64,000 nt of DNA from the NCBI GenBank assembly GCA_028583685.1, contig JAMXIF010000221.1, forward strand, positions 437,362 through 501,361, in the 5' to 3' direction. A program made the position numbers and the translations under genes. Shown piece after piece: positions 33,460 through 45,100 of this stretch (the first letter of the stretch is position 1; every line of letters begins with the position of its first letter). The notes below the pieces were generated by a model that did not search any database, was not told the DNA's origin, and saw only the letters and a program-made list of their open reading frames with translations. The stretch is from Petaurus breviceps papuanus (taxonomy: Eukaryota > Chordata > Mammalia > Diprotodontia > Petauridae).

Positions 33460-36425
33460 TGTGGGGAAAATGAAACACAGATGCACCGTTGCTGGAGTTG
33501 TGAACTGATTCAACCATTCTGTAGAACAGTTTGGAACTATTCCCAAAGGGCTATAAACCATGCATGCCCTTTGACTTGGCAGCACCTTTACCAGGTCTCT
33601 ATCCCAAAAGAGAAGAAAAAACCCAAAGTGGAAAAGGACTTATACATACAAAAATATTTATAGCATCTCTTTTCTGGTGGCAAAGAATTAGAAATTGAGG
33701 GGATGCTCATCAATTGGGGAATGACTAAACAAGTTGTGGTATGTGATTATGATGAATTCTATAGTACTGTAAGAAATGATGAGCAGGATGCTCTCAGAAA
33801 AACCTGGAAAGAATTGCATGAGCTGATGCAAAGTGAAATGTGCTGTGAACAAAGCAACAGCAGTGTTATAAGATGATCAGCTGTGAATGACCACTACTCT
33901 CAATGATACAATGGTGTAACACAACTCTGAAGAACTTAGGATGAAACATGCTATCTATCCCCAGAGAAAGAACTGAAAGTAGCTGAACGCAGATTGAAGC
34001 AGACGTCGTAAACTTTATTTTTCTTGACTTTTTTGGTCTATGTTTTCTCTCACAGCATGACTGTTAGGGCTATGTTTTGCATGACTACACATGTCTAACC
34101 TATATCAAATTGCTTGTCTTCTCACTGGGGAGTGGGCTGGGAGAGAGTTTGGAACTGAAAATTTTAAAACCAAGTATTAAAAAATTGCTTTTACCTGTAA
34201 CTGGGGAAAATAGAATACTAAACAAAACAAATGAAAAAGAAGAAGAAAAGGGGTTGGGGGTTTCGAAGTTTGGTGTGGTCAGAATACTCACAGCCATCGA
34301 GATTGATTTGATGAAAATGACGCAGAAATTTTCAGAAGCAACTAAATGCAAAATGAGAACTTCATAGCGTTTACCAGTAGTATATTTCATCCACCTTTAA
34401 GAAGTTAGCATTGAACTTCATCCAAACTAAGGTGCAAGCAAGGCTTAGCAAGATGCAGGATTCTTGACTCAGGAAGAAGGCAGAGCAAATTCAGTTTTGC
34501 ACTGATCGTAACAATCCAAAGCTCTTTTATGATGCTGGGAAGGCTATTTATGGGCCAAAGACTTATGGTAAATCTCAACAATTCAGTGCTGATGGAGCCT
34601 CATTGATCCTGGAGAGATGGGCTCAACGCTTTCATGATATTCTCAGCAGATCATCAACAAATGCTGAAGCCATGGATCATATACCTCAGGTTGAAGTCAA
34701 TCCCTCTCTAGTCAAAATTTCAGCTGAATAAGAGGTTTGAAATGCCATTTGGCTTCTCTCGTGTGGCAAAGTGCCTGGTGCTGCTTCTATTCCAGCAATG
34801 ACTTATAAGGGAAGAGGCCACTGCACATTTGAAGCTACCTGAAATGTTTTGGCTCTATGGCAGGAGGAGGTTATCTCCCATGGGTTCAAGAATGCCTCCA
34901 TTGTCCATCTCTGTAAAGGAAGAGGAAGTGGATTTCCTGTGACCATTACAATGGGGATCTCTTGCTTAGTAACTGATCGCTAGATTCTTGCCAGAGTTCT
35001 TAGAAGGCTGATTCTTCACCTGGAAGAGGGTCATCTACCTCAGAGCCAGTGTGGCTTCAGAAAGGGCTGAGGAATATGTGATATGTTGTTTGCTGCCCAA
35101 CCTCTCCAGGAGAATTGTCTGGAGCAGAACTGGTTTGGAGACAATGTTTGTAGTTCTGATTAAGGCCTTTGATGCTATCAGTCATAAGGATTTGTGGAAA
35201 AACAGGGCAAAATTTAGTTGCCCAGAGAAGTTGATCAGTATTTGACCTGAGTTTCATGACTGCCCACTTGCGCCTGTTCTGGATGACGGACAATGCTCTT
35301 ATGCTTTCCCAGGCACCAACAAATGGAAGCGAGGCTCTGTGCTTGCTGCTGTGCTTCTTAGCATGTTTTCTCACTAATGCTGTGAGACGCCTTCAAGGGG
35401 GATGAACATGGGACCAACGTCAGGTGCCAGACTGAAGAGTTGGAGGGAGAGTTGGGGAGTGCCTTTTTGTTGCTAGGTGATCACACACTCAGCCTCGGAG
35501 TCTGAGATGCAACAAAGTATGAATTGACTCTCTCTGTTGCTTTTGCTAATTCTGGCATAACAATGAACATAATGCACATTCTCCACCAACCAGCACCACA
35601 CCAGCCACACATAGAAGCATCAGTTACAGCAAATGGAGGAATGTTGAATGATGTGGATAAGCTCACTTACCTGGAAGGTACTTTCCAGGGATGGACACAT
35701 AGATGCTGATGTTAGTGCATTCATTGCTACAGATAATTCTGTGTTTGGGAAGCTCTGAAGGAAAGTGCGGGAGAGAAGAGGTATTAGACTGACTACCAGA
35801 CTGAAAGTCTACAGAGCTGTGGTGCTGACCTCATTGTCTGCCTGTGAAGCCTGGACAGTCTGCCAGAGCCATGCTGGGAAATAGAATCGCTTCCATTTGA
35901 ATTGTCTTAGGAAGATTCTGAAAATCACCTGGCAGGATAAGGCACCAGAGAGGTCCTTTCTTGGGCTGAACTGCCAAGCATGCAGCCTCTACTGCAGATA
36001 ATGCATCTTTGATGGGCTGACCATATTGTTTAAATTCCAAAGGTACATTTTAGACAAATGCCTAAAAGAGTATTTTATGAAGAACTCATGCAAGGAAACT
36101 TATCACATGGAGACAGAAGAAACAATGCAAGGACACACTCAAGGTCTCTCCAAAGAACTTTGGGATCTATAGTGAGACATAGGGAACACTGGCGCAGGGC
36201 CATTCAGAATGGTGTGCTCTTTGAGCAAAGCAGAATTGTAGCAGCTCAAAAGAAATGCGAGATGGGGCAATTTAGAGACAGCATCATTCCAATAGTTCAC
36301 ATGGACTTTCTGTGCCCTGTGGTAGAGCCTTCTGAGATCTTATTAATCTGATCGGCCGCAGTCTAATGCAGTGTACCTTGACCCCAATATCGTGATGTCA
36401 TTTTGGTCCTGTTTGAGAACAAGAG

Positions 36426-37070
36426 ACAGAAACTAAGCAATTACAACTTTCTCCTTCAAAGGGTGGCAAAGTCAACAATGGGACATTGTATTCTAGATAC
36501 AACTTTTTTCAACAGGGTAAAACTCGTTCCTGGGGTGAAAATGGTGGGAATCTTATAGGGTGAGGGAAGACAACTTCTCCATCCTTGAGGATGAGGGGAG
36601 GAATGTCAGGCATACATAGTCTGACATGACTCTTAAAACCCTAGAATTTGAAAGAGCAGACTTCAAAGAACACAGAGGAAAGTTAATTAGCATCTCATGG
36701 GCTAAAATTCTAGAGAGGAATACAACCAGGAAGGAATGAGATGTTCTCAAGAATAAACACCAAATCCATAAAGAAAAGCAATGCTGGAAGGGACAGCAGT
36801 GGTCTACTCTAAATAGACCTATAAAATATATGGAAAAACAATTTACTAAATTAGATTCTTAAAAGACACGTTCAGAAGATGGAAACAAAGGCAGAGAACA
36901 GAGTATATGTATGGCATGTTTCTGTTAAAATTATTTCAAGAGTAGCTTAAGCCCAGAATGTGCTGTATCTAGCAAAGAAGGAGAAAGGGGCTTTGTAGCA
37001 GTGATTATGGCAAGGAAGACTCAAAGAAGGAATAGGGTCGATGCTTGGGGTTGATTGAATGAGCATAGTA
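36426..37070. other. No recognised feature
   Basis: Neither strand shows a gene, splice pattern or repeat I can name. Confidence 0.4.
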
Positions 37071-37074
37071 TTAC

Positions 37075-37262
37075 AGAACTCAAGCTGGAAGGCACCTGGG
37101 AGACAATCTAGTCCATCTCCCTCACTAAAAATGAGGAAATTGTTCTACCAAGAGGTGGAGGGTCTAGTCCAGGGTCACACAGCTAGAGTTTGAAGTTAGA
37201 TGTGAGCCAAGGTCTTTTGGACTCTCATGTCCAATACTCTACATGCTATGCCAGCAGAAGAC
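37075..37262 (+). mobile_element. MIR3-like ancient SINE
   Basis: 'AGCTGGAAGGCACCTGGGAG' and 'CCAGGGTCACACAGCTAGA' are typical of this mammal-wide SINE class. Diverged. Confidence 0.65.
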
Positions 37263-37504
37263 AGAAACTCTCAGTTTTTATATTGCTTTTTTCTCTTCCA
37301 AAGAAAATAGTTTTTGGACTAGAATGATGGAGTAAAGGTGATGAACAGAGATAATTGGTGCCCAGGATAGGCGATCGGATAGATAGTAAGAGGGTAATGA
37401 GCTGTCCTTGGTGAAACCAAGTGCCCAGTCCCAGATAAATTATATCCTAGGCTCCTGAAAGACCTGGCAACTGGAATGACTAAGACCCAATAAATGATGT
37501 TTAG

Positions 37505-37612
37505 AAGAACACTAATCAGCTACAGCTGGACATATGGAACCGCCTCTAGCGCAGTGATGTCACTTTGGTCCTCCTTGAGAGCCAAGGACAAAACCAACCA
37601 ACCAACCAACTA
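37505..37612 (+). mobile_element. RTE 3'-end fragment with (AACC)n tail
   Basis: 'GTGATGTCACTTTGGTCCTC' then a GAGAGCCAAGGACAAAACC end and AACC repeats: the RTE 3' terminus and its simple-repeat tail. Confidence 0.7.
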
Positions 37613-38000
37613 TTGACTGAAGTATCATAACATTGGAAACGGGCACATTTTGTCCTGATGTCCAAAAATAGGAGGAGAATGGAGTCTTAAGACTACAGGT
37701 CAGTGATCTCAGCTTTTGTTTCTAGATCATTTCTCAAATTCTGCTGGGCATGATGCCTGACTTCAGTCTTTTATCTCCTTTCTCTCTTGGGTGAGGTTGG
37801 CACAATCACCCAAACTAGACTCATGATGACAACCCAGAGGCATGGTTACGGTACCCTCTCATAGAGACAACCACGGTTACTACCTCCTCTCGTTCCTTTT
37901 CTGATTCCGGACTGTCAAGTTGAGTCTCAATGGTGTGTTTCCCATTTAATGAGTCAGTCAAGATGACATTATTCTTTAATATGGTCATTAATAGCTAGCA
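37613..38000. other. No recognised feature
   Basis: No supported feature. A stretch reading like other decayed element sequence (37640-37700) could not be assigned. Confidence 0.35.
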
Positions 38001-38004
38001 AGCA

Positions 38005-38069
38005 ATCTTTTGAAAATTGTGCATGTGCTTTGACCACCTACCTATTGAGGAATGGCATTTAGTGCCATG

Positions 38070-38102
<33 letters not shown>

Positions 38103-38690
38103 GCATATATGTCTTTACACACGTGTGTATATACATACACATATCTTTTAATCACTTATATGTCTTGCATAGCAAACTCTTATCCAAGCAATTGGATACA
38201 AAGTTTCATTTCTATTCAACCACTTCCCTTCATCTCCTTGGTGCATCTATTTAGTTTGTGCAGTTTTTCAGTTTCATTGCTTCTATCTCTGGTTTGTTGA
38301 AAATCTGTATCCAACCCACAACTGTGAAAGGTATATTTCTAGTAATTTTTATAGCATTATCTTTAGTATTAAGGTCATGTGTCCTTTTATAGTGTGCTGT
38401 GGAATAATTGGTCTAAATCTGATTTCTGTTAGATTGCTTCCAGTTTTTCCAGCAGTTTTGATCAAATAGGGAATTATTTCCTAAATAATTTATGTTCTCT
38501 CTTTTAGCAAACACTGGATTATTGAGTGCCATTGTTTGTCATTCTTTGTTTCCTTACTCTGTTCCTTGACTTATTTCTTTTTATTTTCACCAATACAAAA
38601 TAGGATTGATGATTGTTCCTTTATAATATAGATTGAGGTCTGGATGTGTTTCTCCTTTCAGTCTTACTTTTTTCCCATTATTTCTCCTAA
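38005..38690 (-). mobile_element. L1 ORF2 3' fragment
   Basis: Antisense sequence with 'CTTTGACCACCTACCTATTG' (L1 ORF2 end) and, further right, the T-rich region corresponding to the ORF2 middle/C-terminus. It contains a (CA)n/(TA)n microsatellite at 38069-38104. Confidence 0.6.
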
Positions 38691-38694
38691 TGAA

Positions 38695-39090
38695 TTGTTT
38701 TTAAATATATTTTTATTTGGTGAAATATTCTCAATTACAGATAAAACATTTTTAACATTCATTTTTTAAAATTATGATTTCCAAATTCTTTCCTTCCTTT
38801 CTGCCCTTCTCACACTGCTTGAGAAGGCAAGCAATGTGATATTGATTACACTTGGGCAGTTACAAAAAAAACAACAACAAACATTTCCAATTTAGCCATG
38901 TTGCAAAACTCCAAGAAATATAAATAAGGTTAAAAAAATACATTTTGGTTTCTACTGAGAGTTCATCAGCTCTCTGTCTGGAAGTGGATACCATTTTTCA
39001 TGATGAGTCCTTTGAAATTGTGTTGATCATTGTCTTAATCAGAGTAGCTAAGTCTTTTGGAGTTGTGTTCTTACAATATTGATGTTACTG
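38695..39090 (-). mobile_element. L1 3'UTR fragment
   Basis: Antisense L1 3' end: 'CATTTTGGTTTCTACTGAGA' and 'GAGTAGCTAAGTCTTTTGGA' match the corresponding parts at 52.5-53.0 kb. The 3' end is near 38695. Confidence 0.7.
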
Positions 39091-39785
39091 TGTGCAATGT
39101 TCTCCTGATTCTGCTGATCCATTAACCCAGAGCTCCGGAGCCAGCCAAGCTCCTTTTGGACTTTGACTCTGCCATTTGCTGGTGTATTAAAGGAAAGCCT
39201 GCCAAGCAATAGCTATCAAGTGTGGTCTCCCAACTCCTTTGACCAGTAAAAACATCTTGAGCATTCGCTCCTAATATATGTACACTCATTCATGTGTCCC
39301 AATATAAGCATACTTATTCCTTTACAATGAGACAGAAAGACAGAGATAAAGACAGAGAGATACAGAGACAGAAGGCAGGGGGAAGGGAGGGAGGGGTATA
39401 AGGAGAGAGAAAATGCAATGAAATTAGAGATACTTTATGCTCTTCCAGTATAGAATTGAAAGTCAAAAGACAAAGAAAAGTATATAAAGGTGCTCCCCAA
39501 AGTATCAAAGATGTGAACGTGGCCCCCGAAAGGAGGAAAATAGAACTGATTTGTCCTCCAAGGTGGGCAGTGCCCAGGCTTCATCTTTGCTGGCCATCAC
39601 AGTTCCTGGTCTGGGCTTAAAGACAAGGCAGAATTTTGTGAAGCCTTGCAGAAAGCTCAAGGGAGTTTTTACATGTCATTGAGAGACGAGGAGAGGGGGC
39701 ATGGCCAGGCCTGACGAGAAATGCTTATGTCTTCTTCAGAAAGCCAGTTAGTTGGGGGTTTGTCATTATTTCTGAATTGGTTTTC
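39091..39785. other. No recognised feature
   Basis: Includes a short GAGA-rich patch (39330-39415). No gene or named repeat is supported. Confidence 0.35.
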
Positions 39786-39787
39786 AC

Positions 39788-40020
39788 AGATTAATAATAA
39801 TAACTAGCCTTTATCTTGCACCAGATACTTTACAAAAGTTGTCTGATTGGATCCTCACAACAGCCCTATGAGGCAGGTCTTTTTATCCCTATTTTACAAC
39901 TGGGGAAACTGAGGCAGAGAGGTGAACTGGAAACTCTCTGAAGTCAGATCTGCATCAGGTCTCTCTGACTCCTGGTCCAACACTTTATCCAGTGCCCCAG
40001 CTGGCTGCCTATATTTAATA
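39788..40020 (+). mobile_element. MIR SINE
   Basis: 'CCTCACAACAGCCCTATGAG', 'ACTGGGGAAACTGAGGCAGA' and a 3' end with 'CCAACACTTTATCCAGTGCC' are classic MIR consensus pieces. Confidence 0.8.
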
Positions 40021-40179
40021 TTAGCTCAGGTTTGGAAATGTTGCTTGGAGTCATGACAATAAGCTTTCCAACTGAGTCATTTAGATTCGGGAACATGATG
40101 CTTCATAGCCTAACTGATCTGTGCCTGTAACAGCAAGCACCCCAGCATACCCAGGCTGGCTGCTAGCACAGGTTCTTTG

Positions 40180-40890
40180 ATCTGTTTTTCTAAAGGAAAG
40201 CAACTTAAAAAGGGTTAAATCTTCCTTTAATCAAACATATATATCATTCATTTATATCAGGGAAAAAGTCAGCACCTGAACTTCAGGGAAAATACAAACA
40301 GAAATTACAAGCAGATAAAAAATACTGACAGAGAGAAAACACAATTTAACAGACTACAGACAGGACTTCCAGCTGTCTGCCTTACATACATACAGTGATG
40401 GTTACCAGAGAGAGAAGCACCCACATCTGGGTTTTCAAAGCTGTAGGGCCTCAAGGCTGCCCAGAGTCTCATCTGTCCACATCACACAACTCTTCCCATA
40501 AGTGATCCCCAAAGCAAAACCTCGCCTCATGGTATATATAACTTTCTCCAGCATCAGAGGACACCACAACCCTCATGACCCACTGCCTAATTACAAAGTA
40601 ACAAAAGGTGTGGGCCTTACTGCAAAACAAGCCTTCCCAAGCAAGCTTCTCCTGTTGGGCTCCAAATGAGGCGGGGCAAGTGAGGGGCAGGGAAGATCTT
40701 CAAATTCCCTTACCATTACAATGCCCTGAGCAGTAACTGCTGGTGCCAACCATTTGTAGCCAAGACAGCACAAGGGACACTGCTCTCAAGCAGCTCCTGA
40801 AGGTGACCAGTCCAAGAGGCCAGCAGGGATAGGGCAAGGGGAGGACTTGTTCCCTTGGTAGCCCTTGACTTAGAGATACTGTCATTTGAT
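40180..40890 (-). mobile_element. Probable LTR fossil
   Basis: A stretch around 40670-40720 ('AAGATCTTCAAATTCCCTTA') and 40850-40870 ('TAGCCCTTGACTT') matches 62890-62990, which lies in another LTR-like repeat. Non-coding, old, ends not determined. The LTR assignment is an inference. Confidence 0.4.
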
Positions 40891-41044
40891 GGGCATTTCA
40901 GGTTTTATTTTTTAAGTCCATGATCTGTCTCATTTTTTGGTAATATTAAGTCTATAATTACTTGCATTCTCATTAGAAGAAATCAACATATATAGAAGTG
41001 CTTTTGATTTGTGGGATGCCTCCTAGAGCAGAAGAATTTTGCAC

Positions 41045-41300
41045 AATCAGTAGCCAGAGGGCTTGGCCTGGAGGCAGGCGGACCTGAATTGAATGAGTGC
41101 TTTCAAAGGCACTTACTAGCTTTGCAACCTGGGCAATTCATAACCTCAATCTGCCTTGGTTTCCTTATTTCTAAGGAAAAGCACCTTCTCCCAGTTCTTG
41201 GGAAGATAAAATGAGAAGATAGTTATATAACACCTTGCAAACATACATATAAGTATACACATATATACATATACTGCACATATGTATATATATATATTTT
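41045..41300 (+). mobile_element. CORE-SINE (MIR-like) with AT/CA tail
   Basis: A tRNA-like head with 'GAGGCAGGCGGACCTGAATT', core 'CTTGGTTTCCTTATTTCTAA', then a TA/CA-rich patch at 41240-41300. Confidence 0.65.
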
Positions 41301-42234
41301 AGTTTCTCCCCCTACTCTTCTTCTTGTGACTGTTATGAGTAGGGAGAGGTGGTGAGCTTTTCTTTTAATATGAATGGTGTGATTTTATAACTTTGAGGTA
41401 TTACTTAGAGATTTGTTTTGGAAGAAAGAGTGCCCCATTGGTAAAAATGCTGGAGAATTCAAATGGGCACATTCTGGTTTGCCAAAAAAAGGTCACTCAG
41501 TGATTGGGGAAAGAGACAAAAGACCTCAGTGTCAGAGAAGAGCGGAGAGAATGAATGTTCTGCCTTGGTGAGGGCATAAAGCCTTCTCAGATCTAGGACA
41601 GAAACAGCCACAGGAATGTGAGCATGGATGATGAGAACAGGTCATTTCTATCCAAGACTAGACACATACTCACACACTCTCACACACAGTCACACATACA
41701 GTTACATAGACAAACATTCACACACAAACACTCACACACATACATACTCTCTCTCACACACACATACTTACTAGCTTCAAGGTTTGTCTATAGGACAGTG
41801 AAATGTCAGTGTATGGTGTGTTGTCTGACCATTGATTATGGGATCTAGAGAAACTAGCTCAATTTTTCCTCCTGGAGGATATGCCTGAGTAATGCCTTGA
41901 TTCCAGTTGGGTTCAGTATGCACCAGGGCTTGATACTAAGCAGCACCTTAAGCCCTCCAGGCTAAGTGTAACCTGTGCCCTTCTGGGTTTTCAGTGAACT
42001 ATCGTGCATTCATTCACTTTATGGAAATGTCACCCGAATGTTGTCATTTCCTTTATGTTGAATGATGTAGTTTTTTGCATCAGAATGTATTAAATGAAGA
42101 ACAAAAAATAACCAAATGAAATCTTTTGGTACTAATTGTTATTGATTGAGAACTTACTGCTTTTACTGCCCTCTGGACACTTATTGATTTTCTATGAGTA
42201 GCAGAGACAAGCATATGTGTGGAAGGATCAGTAA
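41301..42234. other. Unassigned, with ACAC-rich patch
   Basis: 41655-41775 is a degenerate CACA/TCACAC tract. Otherwise nothing I can name. Confidence 0.4.
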
Positions 42235-43260
42235 TCCAGAGCAGAATCAGATTTTAAACTACAGTACAAAGCAGTAATCATGAAAACAATCTAGTATTGG
42301 CTAAGAAGTCGAGTGCTAGATAGGTGGAATAGACACAAAAGTAACTGATGAGAGAAACTGCTACTTTAGCCTTCTATTAATAACAAATTATCAGGTTGAG
42401 ACCCAGGTTTTTCTCCTTAATTTCCTCATTAATTCCCAGCTCCTTAAAAAAAAGTCAGTCTCTGAAGGCCATGACTGATTGAGGAGATTATGCCTCTCAA
42501 AGAAGATGCTCTTCAATCTTGGGCAGGACCCCACCCAATTAGGAGACCTAACTTCTGTTTATAGCATGGAGAGAATTCAGTCTGGGCAAGAGAAGTGTTC
42601 TTACCCCTGGATTAAGAGCTGCTGTCCTTCTGCCCCCCCCTCCCCCATTAAGTGTAGGGTGGCACATATCATGAAGGAGAAAACCAACCAAAATGGTTTT
42701 GCTACAGGTGGATTCCCCTGTCCAGAGTGCTGGATGTGACTGAGTCTCATGATCAAAGCACATTCTCAGCAGGAGGAGCTGCAGACTTTCAGCCCATCTC
42801 ATTAAATGTCCACCAATCAAGGTTGATTTTCACTTGTAAAGGGAATTCCCTTTCCAGGATTATTTATAGCTCTCAGACTTTCCATGGCCTGTCTTTGGTT
42901 ACTGAGAGAAACCACTGACAATCAACTTATTGATTATTAGTCTAATTAATCAATCGATTATTAATTGCCCAGAAACTGTCTCCCATTTCCCCCCTTCATT
43001 TGTAACACTGACCACAGTAATCTAGTGTTTGATAAACCCAAAGACCCAAGCTTTTGGGACAAGAATTCACTGTTTGACAAAAAATCTTCTGAGAAAACTG
43101 GAAAGCAGTTTGGCAGAAACTGGGTATAGATCAACATCTCACATAGTACATGAGATTAAGGGGAAAATGGGTGAATGTTTTAGACATAAATGGTGATGTC
43201 ATAATCAGATTAAAGGAGCAAGGAATATTTGATCTGTCAGATCAATTACTAAGGGAAGAT
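42235..43260 (+). mobile_element. L1 ORF2 fragment split by an insertion
   Basis: 42235-42392 ('TTTTAAACTACAGTACAAAG', 'AACAATCTAGTATTGGCTAA') and 43007-43260 ('AGTGTTTGATAAACCC', 'TGGAAAGCAGTTTGGCAG') are consecutive pieces of the L1 ORF2 C-terminal region on the plus strand. About 610 bp of foreign DNA lies between. Confidence 0.7.
42393..43006. mobile_element. 610-bp insertion of unknown type in L1
   Basis: Interrupts the L1 ORF2 reading. It ends with an AT-rich, partly self-complementary stretch around 42922-42966 (ATTAATCAATCGATTATTAA). No poly(A), no clear target duplication, no coding potential. It might be an LTR fossil or a DNA element; I cannot decide. Confidence 0.4.
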
Positions 43261-43459
43261 TTTGTAATTTTATTTTTTTAATTTTATAATTTACAATTTT
43301 ATAATTCCCTCTCACTCTGTCTCTTGGAGCCAAAATGACCAGTCCTAATCTTTGCTCTCCATGTCCTTTAACAGTATTGAAGATATATATTTGCCTTGGC
43401 AACTGCCTTAAAGATTTGGTCTCATTCAGGTAAGATTGAGTGTTCTTGTCCTGTGTGTT

Positions 43460-44175
43460 CATACTCAGCTGTTCTTGCTGGAAGACCTCATGGACTAAGA
43501 TTCTCTGGTCTTAACATTCCTTATCCCAGACACCCCAGATACCCCAGCTTCCAAAGCTCCTTATGATTTCACTCTAAGCTCTGGACACTGAACAGATCTG
43601 TGACCAACTGGACCTTGGACAGCTCCAAGGAAGCAGGAGCTTCAGTGAGAAGGATCCAGGAGAGCACTGATCCCGCCAGCCAAGAGAGGTCTACCTGCAA
43701 GGAGAATTGCCCACATTCATGTCTGTGAAGGGGAGCCCTCTAATTCCCAGAATTCGTGATGTGAAGGTAATGAAAAGGATATGGGATGAGTCTGAGATTT
43801 GGGACGAAGATGTCATTGAATGACTTATCCCAAATCAGGTAAGGAGCAGGGTGGGGAATCTAGAAGAGATGTGCTTTCTGGGCACATCCTAGGCCTCAGA
43901 CTCAAAGAGGTGAGGGACATGAGACGCCAGATTCAGGCTCCTCTTTGGAGAGCCAAGATTCTTCACTTTTGTTGTGTCATGGCTCCCTCTGGTGGGCAGT
44001 TTGCTCAATCCCTTAAATCTCTTATTCCAATAAGATTTTGAAATAATTGAAAGTTCAAAATTTCAGTGAGAGGTTAGTGAAAACAAACATGTAATTCTCC
44101 CCCTTCGAATCCACAGATCCTCTGATTGTCTCCACAATACCCCCAGGAAGTCCATGGACCCCAGGTAAAGAACCT
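43460..44175 (+). repeat. Segmental duplication, exon-1 block (copy B)
   Basis: Partner of 6270-7005. An L1 3' end (44176-44785) interrupts the alignment here, where copy A carries a SINE instead. It resumes at about 44800-45100 with 'GTCCTGATCCTCTTTCAAGG' (copy A: 7355-7375). Confidence 0.8.
43699..43838 (+). pseudogene. SULT2-like copy B, coding exon 1 (start lost)
   Basis: Aligned base by base to copy A exon 1, the initiator ATG is AAG at 43699-43701. A later ATG at 43719 opens MSVKGSPLIPRIRDVK, then DESEIWDEDVI, matching copy A's KGVSLIPSFHNVE...DEFEAGDKDV. Just before the PAPS loop one base is missing relative to copy A, and the frame reaches TGA at 43820-43822, so the YPKSG loop is not encoded in frame (it reads LIPNQ). 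The donor |GTAAGG at 43839 is intact. I judge it non-functional as a first exon. Confidence 0.8.
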
Positions 44176-44785
44176 TGGGTATATGTTCTAAGATATTTCT
44201 AGCAGCTCTCTTTGTGCTGGCAAAGAAATGGAAATTGCAGGGATCCCCGTCAGCTGGGGAATAACTGAATGAATGTTTGTGATGGAATACCACTGTGCTA
44301 TTGAGCTCGATGATTTTAGAAAAACATGAAAATCTTTGCATGAAATAATGAAGAACAAAACAAGCAAAGCCAAGAGAACATTTTGTACAACAGCAATATT
44401 GTTTGAAGAATGGCTGAGTGAATGTCCATTTTGCCTCTTAAGAATGCCCAAATTAACTATAAAGGATGCATGAAGACAGACACTATCTGCATCCAAGGAA
44501 AGAACTGCCAAATAGAAGTATGTGCAGAATAATCTTACACACACAGACATGCACACTCATGTATGTATGTATGTACTTACCTATTTGTGTCTAACGGTAG
44601 CCATTTCTGGGGAGGGAAGGAAGAAAAAAGAAATGTACATGACGATTTTGTTGCCTCTTTGAAAGGGGTAGCAAGTTGGGCACAGCAGATTTGCAATTCC
44701 ATGAGTGATAATCTTTCTATTGTACTATGCTGTGGAAATGCCAGTTTTATTCCATAAATTAAAAATGAAGTAGATTTAAAAAAAA
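44176..44785 (+). mobile_element. L1 3' end, 5'-truncated
   Basis: 'TGCTGGCAAAGAAATGGAAA', 'GGAATACCACTGTGCTATTG' and 'GGAAAGAACTGCCAAATAG' correspond to L1 ORF2 end and 3'UTR. It ends in an A-rich stretch. It separates the two halves of the exon-1 duplication. Confidence 0.75.
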
Positions 44786-45100
44786 AATCCCAGCTTCAAA
44801 CAGTCCCTGGGGTCCCAGAAGGGATGGAACTAGGGTCATAAGGCTCCAAAACCCAGACAGACCAGACCTGTAATTTCGATACCATGGTCTTTTCATTGTG
44901 TCCTGATCCTCTTTCAAGGAAGAGGCTTTCGGGACACTCCTGTGGGGCCGGGTTAGATTTGAGGTGCTACTTCAGGGAAACAGTGAGCTATATGTACTGC
45001 AGGGAAAGCATTAGAGAAAACAGTCATGGGGGGGGGGTCCCAGGACAGAGTCAGTGGCAGGCAATGGAGTAGTATTAGGAACAGAAGAGACACGAGCACA

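Larger units (their letters stand above)
29355..34243 (+). mobile_element. L1 with internal ORF2 loss, inserted in RTE
   Basis: It starts with 'GAGGCCGAGCCAAGATGGCA', so its 5' end is complete. A 5'UTR (to about 30230) is followed by a broken ORF1 (30240-31260: ENNSLKIRMEQIEAN, TTDLENRSRGDNLNIFG, RFQNSQI-like KFQNSQIMEKIL), a spacer, then directly the ORF2 C-terminus (from about 31780) and the 3'UTR to an A-rich end near 34243. The endonuclease and RT are missing. A 14/15-bp target duplication flanks it (AGAAAAGGAGTGGG at 29341-29354; AGAAAAGGGGTTGGG at 34244-34258). A solo LTR is inserted at 32061-33459. Confidence 0.8.
28100..36425 (+). mobile_element. RTE LINE split by a nested L1
   Basis: The left arm (about 28240-29340) has endonuclease stretches: WSVRTL, RPERQTALVVKEL, then ALSERRLADEGQL, VGAGYTLFWSG, and later HSKHWCLI with VRRRDKQD. 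The right arm (34259-36425) has the RT half: ADEIQ-like AEQIQF, ALSKMQDSWLRKK-type start, YDAGKAIYGPK, SCGKVPGA, QCGFRKG, KAFDAISHKDLW, and an end 'GTGATGTCATTTTGGTCCTG' shared with other RTE tails here. The frame has many stops. An L1 (29355-34243) sits between the arms and a SINE sits in the left arm. The 5' limit is uncertain. Confidence 0.8.

Noticed and set aside
41655-41775. Spaced CACA repeats as a possible CRISPR-like or minisatellite array
   Set aside because: No fixed repeat length or spacer structure; a degenerate microsatellite in a vertebrate genome.
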